A stretch of 64,000 nucleotides of DNA, taken from contig PUFA01000034.1 in NCBI GenBank assembly GCA_003508835.1, positions 3,250,501 through 3,314,500 on the forward strand. Reading direction: 5' to 3'. The notes beneath the pieces are model-generated. The model made no database searches, was not told the origin of the DNA, and saw only the letters and a list, made by a program, of their open reading frames with translations. Within the stretch, counting starts at the first letter, position 1; every line of letters begins with the position of its first letter. The position numbers and the translations under genes were made by a program. This stretch comes from Eonycteris spelaea (taxonomy: Eukaryota; Chordata; Mammalia; Chiroptera; Pteropodidae). This document shows positions 24,600-36,795 of the stretch, one piece after another.

Positions 24600-25560
24600 G
24601 GACTGGCCGCTGGCTTCCCAAGTGTGGTCCCTAGAGCGGCTGCAGCAGCATCACCCGTCACCTGGGAAAAGCGCAGCCTCAGGCCCTCCGAGACCTGAGA
24701 CCCCGAATGGGAAAGTCTGGGAGTGGGCGCAGCAATCTGGGCGACTGGCGGGGAGGGAGGGTGACACTCCAAGTGGGACCCGCTGGACCGAGGGTCTGCG
24801 GGAGAGCCCAGGAGCCTCTCGGGCCTCCAGGCCAGACCCGCGGGAGCGAGCCTCCCCACCACACACCCCCCGCCTTCCCCCAGCGCCTCGCCCCGGGCCT
24901 GGCGCCCCGCGGGGGATAAATCTCTCAGCGCGAGCAGCGGGCCGCGCCGCCCGAGGAAGCCGCCCAGACGCCGCGCGCCCGGCTGGCGCGGGGCCCGGGG
25001 GCGCTGGTGGCCGCCGCCGCCCCAAGAAGGAACGGGCGCGGGGGCGGAGTTTCCACCCGGCGACCCCGAATCGGGATGACCCGGGGGTCTCTGGGGTGGG
25101 GGGGTCTTAGGCAGCGGCCATCCCGGTCCGGGCCTGCCCCGCCCGGGCGGAAGGTCGGCTGCCGCCTGGCCGCGGGCGCAGCCCCGCCTGTCGCGGGCCG
25201 TCACTTCCAGGAACCCGGACCCCGGCGGTGCCAGCGCGGCGGTCAGAGCGCGGACCGGTTCCCAGAAATCACACGCGCTCTGGAGCGGAGAGATGGGCCC
25301 CACCCGGCGGCTCGGGCACCGCTGTGTCCCTCCCATCGCTGACCCCCAGGCCACCGCAGCCCCGGGACACCGCCCGCCGCGTGCCCGCTGCCCCGACCCT
25401 GGAGGGGAAGTCGCGGCAAAGACTTCGGAATGGCCTCGGGCACAGCCGCGCAGGCCGCCCGCCCCCTTCCTTCCTTGCAGGCTCTCACTGCGAGCTCCCT
25501 CCCTTTCGTGGGGGGCCCTGCCGGCTCACTCCCGGCCTCCGCTTCTTCCAAAGTCAGACC
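24600..25560. promoter_or_regulatory. Second CpG island, no gene assigned
   Basis: Very GC- and CpG-rich, most dense about 24840-25460 (for example GCCGCGCCGCCCGAGGAAGC). It lies 3.5 kb upstream of the ARMC9 island and 9 kb downstream of PSMD1. A GGGGGATAAATC word at 24912-24923 is weakly TATA-like. No recognisable coding exon. It may be an alternative ARMC9 promoter, a promoter of a non-coding RNA, or an enhancer-type island. Open frames here (such as 24479-25354 on the minus strand) look like GC-rich chance frames. Confidence 0.75.
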
Positions 25561-26533
25561 AGAACTCCTCCGGGGCCAGTGACAGAAGCCCTCTCAAAAC
25601 AGCTTAAGCCAAAGGACTCTGTCGGCTCCCATCACAGGGGAGTCAGAGGTGGAATCTGCCCCGCGAGACAGAGCCGGGAAGCAGGACCCCAGCAACCGAC
25701 CTCAGTTGCACACTTGTCTCTTCTCTAGTTCTCGCTGGTGCTCGGCCTGGACAATGTGAGCCCCGAGCAGTGGGTGGGAGGGTCCTCCCTGGAGTCTGGG
25801 GACCCCATGTCTGATTCCAGTCCTTCCTGAGGAGGCTGCACCCTGACCTTGGCTTTCTAAAACACCTCTGCGTGGGGAGGGCTGGGGAATCTCCTTTGTT
25901 GAGTATGTTCAAACCGATCACTTCACTTGCAAAGAAAGGTCTTCGATTGGCACCCGCCTCCTGGGAGGCAGCGGGCTCCATCCCTGTGAGGAAGAGAGGA
26001 GGATCACAGATACATGGCCCAGCTTCCAGCTCGGCGACCCCTTCTTCTCTCCCACTGTAAGGCCGGGGGTGCCTGGTTCTCCTTTGACTCCAAGCCTGGA
26101 CAGGTCCCAGGGGAGAGCCGGCCAGGATCTGAGGGGCGGTGCTGAGTGAAGCAGGCAGACATGTTGGAGTAGCCTGCAGTATAAGCAGCATCTTGTCCAG
26201 GCTCAAATAGTTCTGGTAAATCCAGTTAAGTGATCCCTTCCCATGAGTATTCGCAGCCCCTGCTTTGAGAAGGTCCAAGAAAAAAGCGATCGGATAGCGT
26301 CAGCATGGGTCGCTGACACCGAAGGTACCAGGCCAGCCCTGCATAACTAGCTGCAGATCTGATGAACAGAAGGAAATAAATGTCCGTCTTATTTAAACGG
26401 CTATCGCTTTGGCTGTTCAGATGTGTAGTCAAATCTAATTCACACTAATATAATCTCTCAGAGCCCCTCGCACCATTCCCTGTGGGGGGCTTCTTGGGTG
26501 GGGACACCGAGTTCTCTTTATAGATGGCCACAG

Positions 26534-26588
26534 GGTAAAAATCCACAAGAATCCACAAGAATCCACGGGGTAAAAATCCACAAGAATG
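26534..26588. repeat. Short tandem repeat, AATCCACAAG type
   Basis: Units GGTAAAAATCCACAAG and AATCCACAAG recur with one GGGG interruption, about 55 bp. A minisatellite-like local duplication. Confidence 0.8.
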
Positions 26589-27689
26589 CTGGAGGCCAAG
26601 GCTGAGGGGCTGCTGACATCTGCCTGGATGAGCCATATGCATCTGCCGAGCAGCACTTCAGGTGCTGAAACTGGTTTGGGAGAATTGGGTGAAGGCTTCC
26701 AGTGATGGGCCTAAGAGGTGGCGCCAGGGGAGGGGTCCTGGGAGTATCGGGAGGCTGGCCCTGGTCCTCAGGGAAGGTGGGGATGCTGGCTGACCCGCCG
26801 CATCTCGGGGTCCCCTGGATGGTGGTGCACATGGTGGCCCTGCTCCTGCAGTGTCCGGGCCTTGGTTTGGACCTCGAGCCTTTCGCGTCTAAGCCGTCTG
26901 GGTCTTTGCAAAGGCCAGGTCTCAGACCAGGCCAGCTGTGGCCACCCAGCCACCCAGCCAGGCCGTTTGCCATCTCCCCGACCAGTGCCAAACCCAGAAC
27001 ACAGGTCTGAGGGAAAAGCAAAGACGAGGGACAATTTTCCCTCTCCGGCCCTCCTCCTGTCCTCAGGAGCCCTGAGCTCTGGTCTGTCCTGACTCACATG
27101 CTCCAGAACCCTCTGTGCTGTGGAAATGTGTGTGTACCTGTCTGGAGGGAGGGAACAGAGGCTGTGGCCAGGCAACATTCCTCACTTGCATTTGAAAGTC
27201 TAACTCTAATTTGCTCCCAAGTCTCTAATCAGGCACTCCTGAGGGGAGGAGGCACAGTGGAGCCCAAGCTGTGGGAGGGGTCCTCTCCTGTAGGCCCTTG
27301 GAAGCTTCCACTTACTCCCTTCCAGGAACCCTGAGGGCTGCAGGCGCCAGCTAGGGGAGCCCATTCATTTTCTCTGCCTGCTCAGCTCTCGCATGGCCTT
27401 ATAGGGTAGGGGCTGTGAGCAGCAGGGCCCCCGAGGCCAGGCCTGCTGGGAGGAGCAGGCAGGGAGGCCCCTGAGGGGCTCACGCTGAGGCTGCCTGGCC
27501 ACCCTGGGTGCTGCCTCTCTACCTTATTAGACACCCCTTTTATTAACATGCTTTATATTTTCTTTCCTATTCTAAAATAAAATTCTCAGATAATATAATC
27601 TACTTACCCACTCAACTTAAAAATAATCATTATAATGCCCTTACTGTAATAGAAATAAAAGGAAAGCGATTTATTAAAAACCCCTATAT

Positions 27690-28045
27690 TTGTCAGGAGG
27701 GCTGCCGTAACCAAAGAGCACAGACTTTGGGACCTGCACAACAGAAATGGACTTCATCGCAGTTCTAATGGCTGGAGGTCCAAGTTCAAGGTGTGGGCAG
27801 CGTCGGTTCGCAGACAGCCGCCTTCCGCCTGCGTTTTCCCTTGCTCTGTGTGTTGTCCGTGTCTTACTCTCCTCTCGTTGTAAGGACACCAGTCATATTG
27901 GGTGAGGTCCCACTCATACGACTGCATTTTAACTTAGCTACCTCTCGAAAGGCCCTTTCTCCACATACAGTCATATTCTGACGTACTGGAGGTTAGGACT
28001 TCAACATATGACTTTTGAGGGGACGCAATCAACCCCTTACACCCC
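27690..28045 (-). repeat. MLT1-type LTR, minus strand
   Basis: The plus strand shows the complement of an MLT1 LTR: GGGCTGCCGTAACCAAAGAG, ACAACAGAAATGGACTTCAT, AGTTCTAATGGCTGGAGGTC, TAAGGACACCAGTCATATTG, and an end with CATATGACTTTTGAGGGGAC. No internal genes. Confidence 0.75.
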
Positions 28046-29867
28046 CCCCTCGGTGGTTCCTCTGGAAGCTCTTTCAGTATCAAATGCCGAATTCAGCTCC
28101 AAGCAGTTTGCGTTTTGCTTAAGCAAAGAAAATAACTTACTGCTCATGCAGCTTCATAGTCTGGAGGCAGAGGCACCGCTGGATTCTGGGCTCGCAAGAT
28201 GCCATTTGGGTCTGCCTCTTAGCTCGGGTTCTCTGGGTTGGTGACAGATTCAGGCTCCACTTGGTGGAAGGCTCAGCATGAGGCCATGTCAGTGTGGAAG
28301 AGGGAGTGGTTTTCAGAAGTCGGAACAGATGTCCCGGAATTAGGTCTCGCTGGCTCATATTGGCCTGACTTGGGCCATGTGCCCTTTCCTGAACCTATGG
28401 CCCTGGCCTGTGGACGGAGTGTTCTAATTCGCATCTGGGCTAAGCTGGGGAGGTCACCAGTGTCCTCAAGGAGAAATAAAGGTGCAGACATCAGTTACCA
28501 AAAGGAATGCAAATGGTGGCTGGCCTGCAAACGTTTCAGAAGTTCACTAGAGAATGGGTGAAGAAACGTGCTTCTTAGGTCTTCTCGAATATGGTATAAA
28601 AGCATGAGCTAAATCTGGTCGTCTCCAAATCTGATTTCCCAGTTTGGGTGGTCACGTTGGCTTCCCCTCAGACCCAGTGCTCATCCATATTCCTTATTCG
28701 TGTCAGCTTCGTGGCCAGAGCTGACTTCGTCTTGAACCAGCGTTTGAGAATGTTGAGGGGCTGAGCACAGATTGTGTGTCCTCGCTTGGGGCTGGATCGG
28801 ACCTATCAAGACTCCTTGCTCACATTAAAAATACATTTTTAGCCACAAAATAAATGTAAGGAAATCTAACAACTTTTTCATTCCCCCTCCCCCCTGCAAA
28901 GACTATTTAAATTACAAATATACGTTGATCCAATTTTTAAGAAAAACGGAATTATCTTTTTCCTGGGCCTCTGCTTTGACGGTTCCTGCAGGCATTTTGC
29001 CTGCTCCTTGCTTGACCTGGGATGGTGGTCCTCTCACCTTCTGCTTGCTGCTGGCTGAGGTGCCACTCAATTGAGTGAACACAGTTCCCCTTAGAGTACA
29101 GACAGAGGAGAGGCTGAAGCCTCCCCGTTCAGGCCAATGTGGGGACGGCCTGAGGCCTGGAGATGCAAGACTGGCCAGATGGCATCTACTCACACGCACC
29201 GTCTGCTTGGGTAATGCCATCTGCACCCATTTCCCTGGGTCACTGTAGGTCGCAGAGCTCAGGCTGGAGGGCCAGGTGGGGTGCCTCCCAGCATAAGTGG
29301 CACGTCACGGCTGGTCCTGCTGGCTTTCCTAACCTCTTGGCTCCTCAGTATGCCAGTCACAGGGCTCTGGGAAAGACGGCAAGAAACATCTCATAAAAAA
29401 TGGGCTGCGGCCAGAGTTCGACACATCCAGAGTCCTTTTCGATGGTGAATAGCAATTGCCATGCTGAGTGCAGAAGAGCCTGGAGACAGGGAAGCTGGCC
29501 GGCCTGGTGCCAAATGCCATGTCTACTACAGGCAGACCTGCCCCAGGGGCCACAGCAGAATGGCACTCCTACTTCCCGACATCGATTTCCTTTCTGGGCA
29601 CCTCTCCTTTGGGAAATACATTCTGTCTCCAAGTATACTCACCCTCTATTGGTCCTGAGACTTCCTTCTCCTAAGGAGGGCTTTTGCTGGTGGCTGTGCC
29701 GTTGGAGGGGTTCTGGGCTCCTCGCTCTCCCTGTGTCCACGCCCCATCTAAAGAGCCCGGGGACTCAGGGCTTCCGGAGGCTGCTTTGCGTAGGACAGTG
29801 TTTCCTGGTGTGGTTTCAGGACCATCTGTGTCAGAATAATATATGTTTGGCACTACTTATTATCTGT

Positions 29868-29918
29868 CCACCCATCTACCTGTCCACCTGTCTGTCCATC
29901 CTTCCATCCGTCCATTTA
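29868..29918. repeat. Degenerate TCCA microsatellite
   Basis: Repeats of TCCATCCTTCCATCCGTCCA type preceded by TCCACCCATCTACCTGTCCA. Imperfect, low complexity. Confidence 0.85.
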
Positions 29919-30130
29919 ATACTTACTGAGCGCCTACAATGAGCAAGAACTGCTCTAGGCACTAGGAATACAAGTCATCAAAAACAAACCCCTTGTCCCC
30001 ATGAAGTTTGCATGCTAATAGCGGGAGACAGACAATAAACACACACGATAAATGCCATGGAGGAAAAACAATCAGGATCAAGGGCATCGCCAGCCTCCTC
30101 AAGCTAAAGCAATGATTTAATCTGAGACCA
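29919..30130 (+). repeat. Ancient interspersed repeat (MIR/L2 class)
   Basis: ACTTACTGAGCGCCTACAAT, AACTGCTCTAGGCACTAGGA and GGGAGACAGACAATAAACAC form the common mammalian old repeat series. The family name is not certain. Confidence 0.55.
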
Positions 30131-31279
30131 ATAGGTTATTTATCAAACACTTTGACGGAAACCTGGGGGATAATTTGGGGCTTGCCGTTATAGACTGGCT
30201 GGGAAACGAAAATCAGATCCACTGGAGAACCACTGGAGAACGAGGAATCACCTTGCCAAGCAAGGGTCTCGCATTGCCTGAGGGCTGCTTGGAGGAGACT
30301 GACTGCTGGAGGTGGCATTGAGGTGTAAGTCCACATCCCCACCAAGCCTCTCCTCCAGAAACAGAGAAAGGACCTTGCGTAGGGACCCGTCACCCCCTCT
30401 TATTGTGGAGAGGCTAGTCGTCCCCCGCAGAAGCAGAAAGCCTTGGACACTTGTCAACTTCTTAAATCTTTACAGCATGAATCAGGGCTTCTGAGAGAAG
30501 ATCATGGTACAGGGGTCAGAAGCCGTTTACACCAGGTCATGGGCGGCACACGACTTGATGGGAAACTCGCCATCCGACTCTTTGCCAACTCCCAGCTCTG
30601 GGTAATAATGCTCAAGATCTTTGAACGTAATTATCTCCCGGATGCAATTCTATCGTAAATAAATAACTCACTGATTTGGAAAACCGAGGGCTCACACCAA
30701 AGAAACTGTACAGATCCCAGCACACAGATGAAAAATGCCTGACAGTGGGCTGTGTTGTAGGGACTTTGGGTATTTGGAAATATTGCTTCTGTCAACAGTC
30801 CCTCTCTGGAAAGGCGTGGGCACATAAAGGAGAGTGTGGATACAGGATAGGCAAAGAAATGGCTCTTTGCCATTCGTCTGCTGCCTGTTTGGATCAAACA
30901 AGGCCGGAAAATCAACCAGAGACCAGCTTGATGAAAAGATGAACGGAAAATACAACTGTAAAAATGACTCTTTCTGTTGAATATCAAGTGTCAATGAGAG
31001 ATTAGGGCCATACCATTAGGGTTCCACTAAAATTTGGTGAATGCCTACATTAGTGAACAGTCCTTAGCAGAAGCGTTTGGTCACTGCACTGCGGGAGATG
31101 AATAAAAAGACATTAGGCCTCTGGAGAAGGCAGCTCCAAGACAGGTGAACTAACCACCTCTCACGTGCTCATGGGCTCTGTCCCAGCTGTCCTCTTAGAG
31201 CCCACTTGTGGCTCTCACCGCTCTTGACAATACAGGTAGTCAATGAATATGTGGTCCTATATCATGTGCCAGAGTGATG

Positions 31280-32200
31280 ATGCTGAGTAAGGCTAATGAG
31301 AAGGCAGATGGGCAAGTCAACGAGGCGACGGAAGGTAATCTGGTGATGGAAACAGGAGGGGGACATACTGGGTGCTGGGAAAGCAGGAGGACCTAGTCCA
31401 GCTCTGGTAGGAGACACTGGGGAGCGTTTCTTGGAGGAAGTCTTCATCAATTGAGACCTAAAGATCTGGAGAGAGAGGGTAGGGTGAAGCGGAAGGTTCT
31501 TCAGGAAGAGGGATTGCAAAGGCCAGGAAGCGAGAGCAAGCCTGCGTTTTTTGGAGGAAATGCAAGTAGGTCTGAGTGTGACTTGGAGTGCTGAGATGGG
31601 AGGCTGTAGAGGCGAGCAGCAACTAAAGCCTTGTAATAGCTTTGTGCAAAGTATCTGGGCATTATTCCACGAAGAACCACAGAGATGATTTCAAGCAGGG
31701 ACTCATGATTCCCATTTACAAAGATTGGTTTTGAAGAATGGATTAAAGCAGGCCAAGTCTGGAGGCAGATAGACAAGTGCTTGAACCAGGGGCAGTGAAC
31801 AGTGGGGAAACAGGTGGACGGACTGCAGAGGTTTTTGAGAGGCTAAACACCGAGTCAAGGGCAAAGCCTGGGTTTCTGGTGTGGACCGCCCGATGGAGGT
31901 GTTATCATTAGCCCCAAGGAGAGAAGTAGAGGAGGCTGGATGCGCTTTGGATGTGCTGTTGTAAGTGACCGTGATAGAGCCAAATGGGGATGCCTAGTGA
32001 ATGGCTGGAGGTGCGTGCCCGGAGCTCAGATGAGGGGGATGCGAGGAGTGTGGGTTGGGAGTCACCAGCACAAAGACAGTGAATGACGGTACGGGATGCA
32101 GGAAATTGCTTGGAGAGTGAGCAGACTGAGAAGCCCAAAGACCAAATTCTGAGGAGGCTAAGGGTTAAAAAGCAGTCCGAGGTGGTGGGACCTGTCAAGA
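31280..32200 (+). repeat. Long ancient interspersed repeat, family uncertain
   Basis: Has the words GGCCAGGAAGCGAGAGCA, CTTGTAATAGCTTTGTGCAA, TGGATTAAAGCAGGCCAAGT and GGGAGTCACCAGCACAAAGA, in the order of an old mammalian family I have seen but cannot name with certainty. No coding frame survives. Confidence 0.5.
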
Positions 32201-32324
32201 GCCCAAGAATCCCTGCACAAAGAAAGGCTCAAATACAGACAAATATTTATTCCGTCTGTTAAACGAAGGGGAGGTCAGAGACAGGAGGAAAAGACTTGCC
32301 AACGGAGGACAATCGGTAACAGCC

Positions 32325-32563
32325 AGAGGGCGGGCGGTGAAGGGCTGAAGTAGTACAGGTTAGTCAGTGGTCGATAGAGGGTCTCGGGGATGGGAAGCAC
32401 GGCGTAGGGAACTCAGACAGTAGTAAGGTAATGGCTGTGTGTAGGGCCAGGGGGAAGGTTATCAGTGGGACCATCTCATAAACTATATAAATGTCTAACC
32501 AATGCACCGTATACTTAAAAAACTAATTTTAAAAAAGCTGGCAAAAAAAAAAAAAAAAAAGTT
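32325..32563 (+). mobile_element. L1 3' end with A tail
   Basis: Resembles the 3' end of the L1 at 60296-61980: AAGTAGTACAGGTTAGTCAG against its GAAGTACAAATTAGTAGTCG, both followed by a GATAG word and later by TATAAATGTCTAACC-like text. It ends with an A(18) run at 32546-32563. Short, 5'-truncated. Confidence 0.7.
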
Positions 32564-33689
32564 AGAGCCTAAACCACTTATCTGCAGATAGGGAGGAGAA
32601 AGGCTGGATTCCAGGTTTAGGTCCAGTCCAAGAAATCAATTTCCTTCCACCTGTGCATCCCAGTGACATCATTTGGTAGTAATTGCTGCCATTTTCCCTT
32701 GTTTCTTCTATCGAATGTGTAAATTCTAGCTCCTACCTTGTCTTCATACATGACTTTATTTCATCCAGTTCTATTGATTTCTTTGCTCCTTAAGTTCTCT
32801 ATGCTATGAAAACTCCTAGGGATAAAAACCATCAGAAAAACATAGTTTCACCATAATCTGATCCAAGTGTCCATTTTATTTTGTAGCTTGCATTTTTTAA
32901 AGCTAGAACCTCAGGATTTAAGAAGATGCGAATTCTAAATTGTGTTGCCCACCAGAAGTAGCGCTGACTGCTCCCTGAAATTCAGTCTATTATTTTTGGA
33001 ATTTAAAATAACGTTGCCCAAGGCCAGTGACTGTTACCACCTCGCCTGGACTACTCAATTTTGGACAGTGACATCATTGAGGGACTTCTGTTCTTTAAAC
33101 ATTTCATATATTAAAGGAAACGTTAGAGACAACTCTGTCTGAAATGCAAACGATGCTAAGATTGAACAGGAAGGACATAGCTAATGAGAGTTTAGGAAAT
33201 GAGATCATCTCTTTTATAGAATCATCTGATATTGAGGAAACAAGGAATTTATAAAGGAGGGGATACAATAAAATTAACCAATGAGTCGAGCTGTCCTCTG
33301 GGATCAGTAGTAACCTTTAGACCGGGACCTAACAACAAAGTTGTGGTAGATGAATGTATTAGCATTGATCTATCCAGGAGTTTATTTTCTCTAATGGTTT
33401 TTTTTTTTTCAGACTCTTAAGGCTATATCCTAAATTAAGAAGTGAAAGAGTAAAGGGTGGAACAAGGAGCCATTTATGTATAAATGTTAGAAACTGCCTA
33501 CTTTAATTTTACACGATTGAAGACCAAGACACACAAACCCCACAAACCCCCCAAATCTTGCTTATTGCCACATCCAGTAAATCAGAGAGATTGGTTTCAT
33601 GTGCCGGGAACACAAGGGGTAGTTGTCAGAATAACAACCCAGCTGGCTTATTTCGAAAAGCCCAGCATCCAAGAAAGGGTTGTTAATAT

Positions 33690-33780
33690 AGAAATCAAAC
33701 TTGCACTTGTCAAAACGCATCCAATTGTATATTTCAAATTTTATTACATTTAAATTATACCTTAATTAAAAAATTATGAA
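33690..33780 (+). repeat. Short L1-type 3' tail
   Basis: AACGCATCCAATTGTATATT and AATTATACCTTAATTAAAAA resemble old L1 termini. Very short. Confidence 0.45.
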
Positions 33781-34183
33781 AAAAGGAGAAATAAAAAAAG
33801 GTACATTATCAGATTCTGTGGCTAAATGAAATTAATTTATATGTATTGTCCTTAACAAGGTCAAAAGCAGGAAACGATAAGCAAAACTTATTGAAAAAAA
33901 AAAGCTTCGGAACTGTCTAAACAGACTCCATTTCCCTAGGTTCATTAAAGAGACTTCACTGAGTGATGGGACCCCACACCCTCGATACCATTAAGAAAAA
34001 TGAAAAAGAATTCTTGGAGTGATGCACCAGGGTTGATTTTTTTCTTTCTCATTTTTTTTTTATTTTTTCCATTACTTTTCAAATAATCTATAAAATAGTC
34101 GAACTTTAGCATCAATATGAAAGTCATGCATATTCATCCCAGCAATCAAGGATTTAGCTCTTTGGGTTCAGGCATTTTATGGT

Positions 34184-34205
34184 GGGGGAGGGGGAAGGGA
34201 AAGGG
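34184..34205 (+). promoter_or_regulatory. G-quadruplex motif with GGGGGAGGGGG word
   Basis: Four G-runs (5, 5, 3, 3) separated by A, AA and AAA, a canonical G4 pattern, and the first eleven bases equal the MAZ-type G5AG5 word. It lies about 60-80 bases past the PSMD1 poly(A) site, with the G strand opposite to the RNA sense. A role in pausing or termination is inferred. Confidence 0.5.
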
Positions 34206-34264
34206 TATTAGACTCATTTCTTTAAAATCCAGGTTGAAAAACAAATAAATAAAAAGTTCTTGTC

Positions 34265-34481
34265 CATCTGGAGGTTTTAATATATTTATTTGAAAATCAC
34301 GTTCTGTGAAAGAGCACACTAGTCATACATCTTCTCTTCAACCAGAGAATCGAGGACAAGGTTCTTCAGGTCGGCACGGATGCGATGATACATGCGGTGA
34401 AGAGCAGGTGTCGGCACGGACTTCCTCACGGGCGTCTGCAGTATCAGCCTGGACCCTCTTCCTCAGATGAGCAAGGACATC
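34265..34481 (-). other. PSMD1: Probable PSMD1 non-coding terminal exon
   Basis: A strong acceptor (CCCTCCCTCCCCCAG) precedes GATGTCCTTGCTCATCTGAG on the minus strand, and AATAAA follows near its end. The last coding exon has a usable donor, CAGAG then GTGTGT, at 35971/35970, ten bases past the stop, so this would be 3'UTR. The exon has coding-like text in two shifted frames (LAHLRKRVQADTADAREEV, then ADLKNLVLDSLVEEKMYD with a stop), separated by a duplicated GTCGGCACGGA word. I do not recognise this protein. It may instead be an unrelated or decayed coding exon. Confidence 0.55.
34285..34290 (-). terminator. PSMD1: Poly(A) signal AATAAA
   Basis: The minus strand reads CAAATAAATATATTAAAACC, with a T-rich stretch after it. 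It closes the probable last exon of PSMD1; cleavage is expected near 34265-34270. No AATAAA was noticed on this strand between the stop codon and this point. Confidence 0.65.
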
Positions 34482-35970
34482 CTGGGGGAGGGAGGGAAGG
34501 GAACATTGGGTCTTTCTTTATTTTAAAAACATTCTTTATTTTTCTTTTAAACTACTAGCTGTTTAAATCTAAAACTAGCCCCTAACTTTGTTTATGGAAT
34601 CCCAATATGCAAGTTTGTGCTTGGATACATTAGTTTTCACACTTCTATCGGACTGAACATCCCTTTGAAAACCAAATCTCCAACTCAAAGCTTCTAAGCC
34701 ATCTTGTAGTTGACTGCCTTGAGGATGTAGTCAGGGGTTTTCAGTAAGACAGTGTGAAAGGCTGAAGTGGGCTAACGTGAGTCAGTTCTGCGGAGGGATG
34801 CGTGTGCTCATGGTATTAACACTGCCAGGTGCAAGCCGGGTCAACTTAGGAAACCATCAAGGGCTGAAAGAGAATTTTCAAGATCAAGTTCAGATGGCAG
34901 TGAGTTAGTATAAATCTCTCTAAGGTCCAAATTGTCTTTGAGGTTTGAATATATTTTCCTACTGCTGGCAGGGTTTCTGTCTTAATAATGTCTGACATTG
35001 CTGCAAAAGCTGTCACTCATTGCTATCAGCGTACAACATCCATGGTGCTAGATTTGCAACCTGACATTTAAACGTGCTTCTTTTGTCATAATGTAATAAA
35101 TGATTCTGTTCTTATTTTCTTTAAAGAGTTGCATAAATTCATATTTATCTGATGATGTATTTGCTAGGGTGGAATTAAGAGAATCTTATTATACATTTTA
35201 TATGCATCTTCAAATATGTAATGACCATTCAAAAAATGCGGGAAGTATGACAATCTTGTTAAATTAGCTTATTCCAACCTTGCATCTAAAGACCCCCTTT
35301 CAACAATGTTAGAACGCTGGCACAATAACCATCTTTTTCAAGTGAACAAAGCTTTGTGTTATACTGTAACTGACCCCAAAGTACTCATAAGCACTGTTTC
35401 TTATACACATTAGATGTTCGATAGCTTCCCTGAATAAATGAATGTAAGGCTTTTAGTGCCAAGATTATTGCCAAAGGAAAGGGAGAGATAAGAATCAGTG
35501 AAAAGTCTAGACCTGTGCTACTCAAGTATAATCTACGACCAGAGCTGGTCCATGAACTGTCCACAACGAGGAGCTTGTATCAAAATGTAAATCAACTCCA
35601 TCGCTGAGCCGACTGTCGACCTCTGGGGAGAGGGGGAAGCAAGGCTTTTTTGATAAAAGCAGCGCTGAGCAGATTCATGTCCTGGAGCCAGCTCTCTCCC
35701 CCCATGGCCTTAGGGAAACAGTGTGCAGACCAGATACTTTGAATAGTACTGGTGGTACACTACAGGGGAGAGAGCCGATGAAGGAAGGAAAAGTAGCTGG
35801 TGGTTATGACTGCACGAAAAGGTCAAAAAAGGGGGAAGCAGGTAAGCAGGGATTAAGCACAGAAGCAAGGGAAAAGTGAGACAGTGTTCCTACGTGAAAC
35901 AATTGTGTGAAGCATCTGTCAAGTACTGACAAAGAGAGTTCCCTTTATGCACGACTGTGTTCCAACACAC
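34482..35970 (-). other. PSMD1: PSMD1 3'UTR intron
   Basis: Sequence between the last coding exon and the proposed terminal exon. No repeat is named with confidence; 35505-35775 has words like an old hAT element. If the terminal exon is wrong, this is simply 3' flank. Confidence 0.5.
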
Positions 35971-35979
35971 CTCTGGTCC

Positions 35980-36129
<150 letters not shown>

Positions 36130-36634
36130 TCAACACAGAGCAGGGGATGAAGAGGCACAAGCTTCACTCGCGTTCCAGGTTACTCCAGAACCTAGGGTGC
36201 ATTATTTGCTACAAGACACCTTAAGAACACCTGAATGATTTGGAAGCAAAGAACTGGGACAGAACTACACACTACTAGGTGAGAGTCAGGACACCTGGGC
36301 ATCTGGACCTGTGTGACACTACACTGGTGACTTAACCAGACTGTTCACCTGTAAGAAGGGGCTGAGATCATCCTGATCTATTTTTTCAGGCTAGTCTGAG
36401 GCCTGAATGAGGAAAGAAATGTCAATGTGCCTTATGAAAGATAAAGGGTAACCGTAATCTCTAAGGAGTATTTGCAAACTTAACCAGGTGGCTCTGGGTG
36501 TTAGGTACTGTTCTATTTGGATGATGCATCCCAGTTTAAGAACAGTGTTTCCCAGTACTACCCTCAATCTGATTGCAGGGAGAGTGTTTGCTGTCCAAAT
36601 ACGCTGTTCTCATATCATATTGAGTACGATGCTT

Positions 36635-36795
36635 TGCTACTCAATGTGTGGTCATGGACCACAGCATCATGACCACCTGGGAGCTTGTTAGAAATGCAGA
36701 AAACCTGGCCCTATCCTAGATTTACAGAATTTGCATTTTTAACAAGATGTCCAGGTGACTTGTATGCACATTAAAGTTTGCGAAGCTCACTAGTC
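36635..36795 (-). mobile_element. MER5A-like hAT element
   Basis: GCTACTCAATGTGTGGTCAT, GGGAGCTTGTTAGAAATGCA, GAATTTGCATTTTTAACAAG and CACATTAAAGTTTGCGAAGC follow the complement of MER5A in order. Non-autonomous, no coding. Confidence 0.8.

Larger units (their letters stand above)
21341..24600. other. Intergenic stretch upstream of ARMC9
   Basis: CpG-poor after the island. Holds a MIR split by a small palindromic transposon (22108-22400) and an A(14) tract near 23499. Nothing else is recognised. Confidence 0.75.
25561..34264. other. Intergenic stretch between PSMD1 and the second CpG island
   Basis: Contains a short tandem repeat (26534-26588), a minus-strand MLT1 LTR, a TCCA-type microsatellite, an old repeat at 29915-30130, a long unassigned old repeat at 31280-32200, an L1 3' end and a short L1 tail. 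No gene recognised. Confidence 0.75.

Noticed and set aside
24479..25354. Minus-strand open frame of 291 codons in the second CpG island
   Set aside because: Same reason: few stops in GC-rich sequence, no motif and no splice context.
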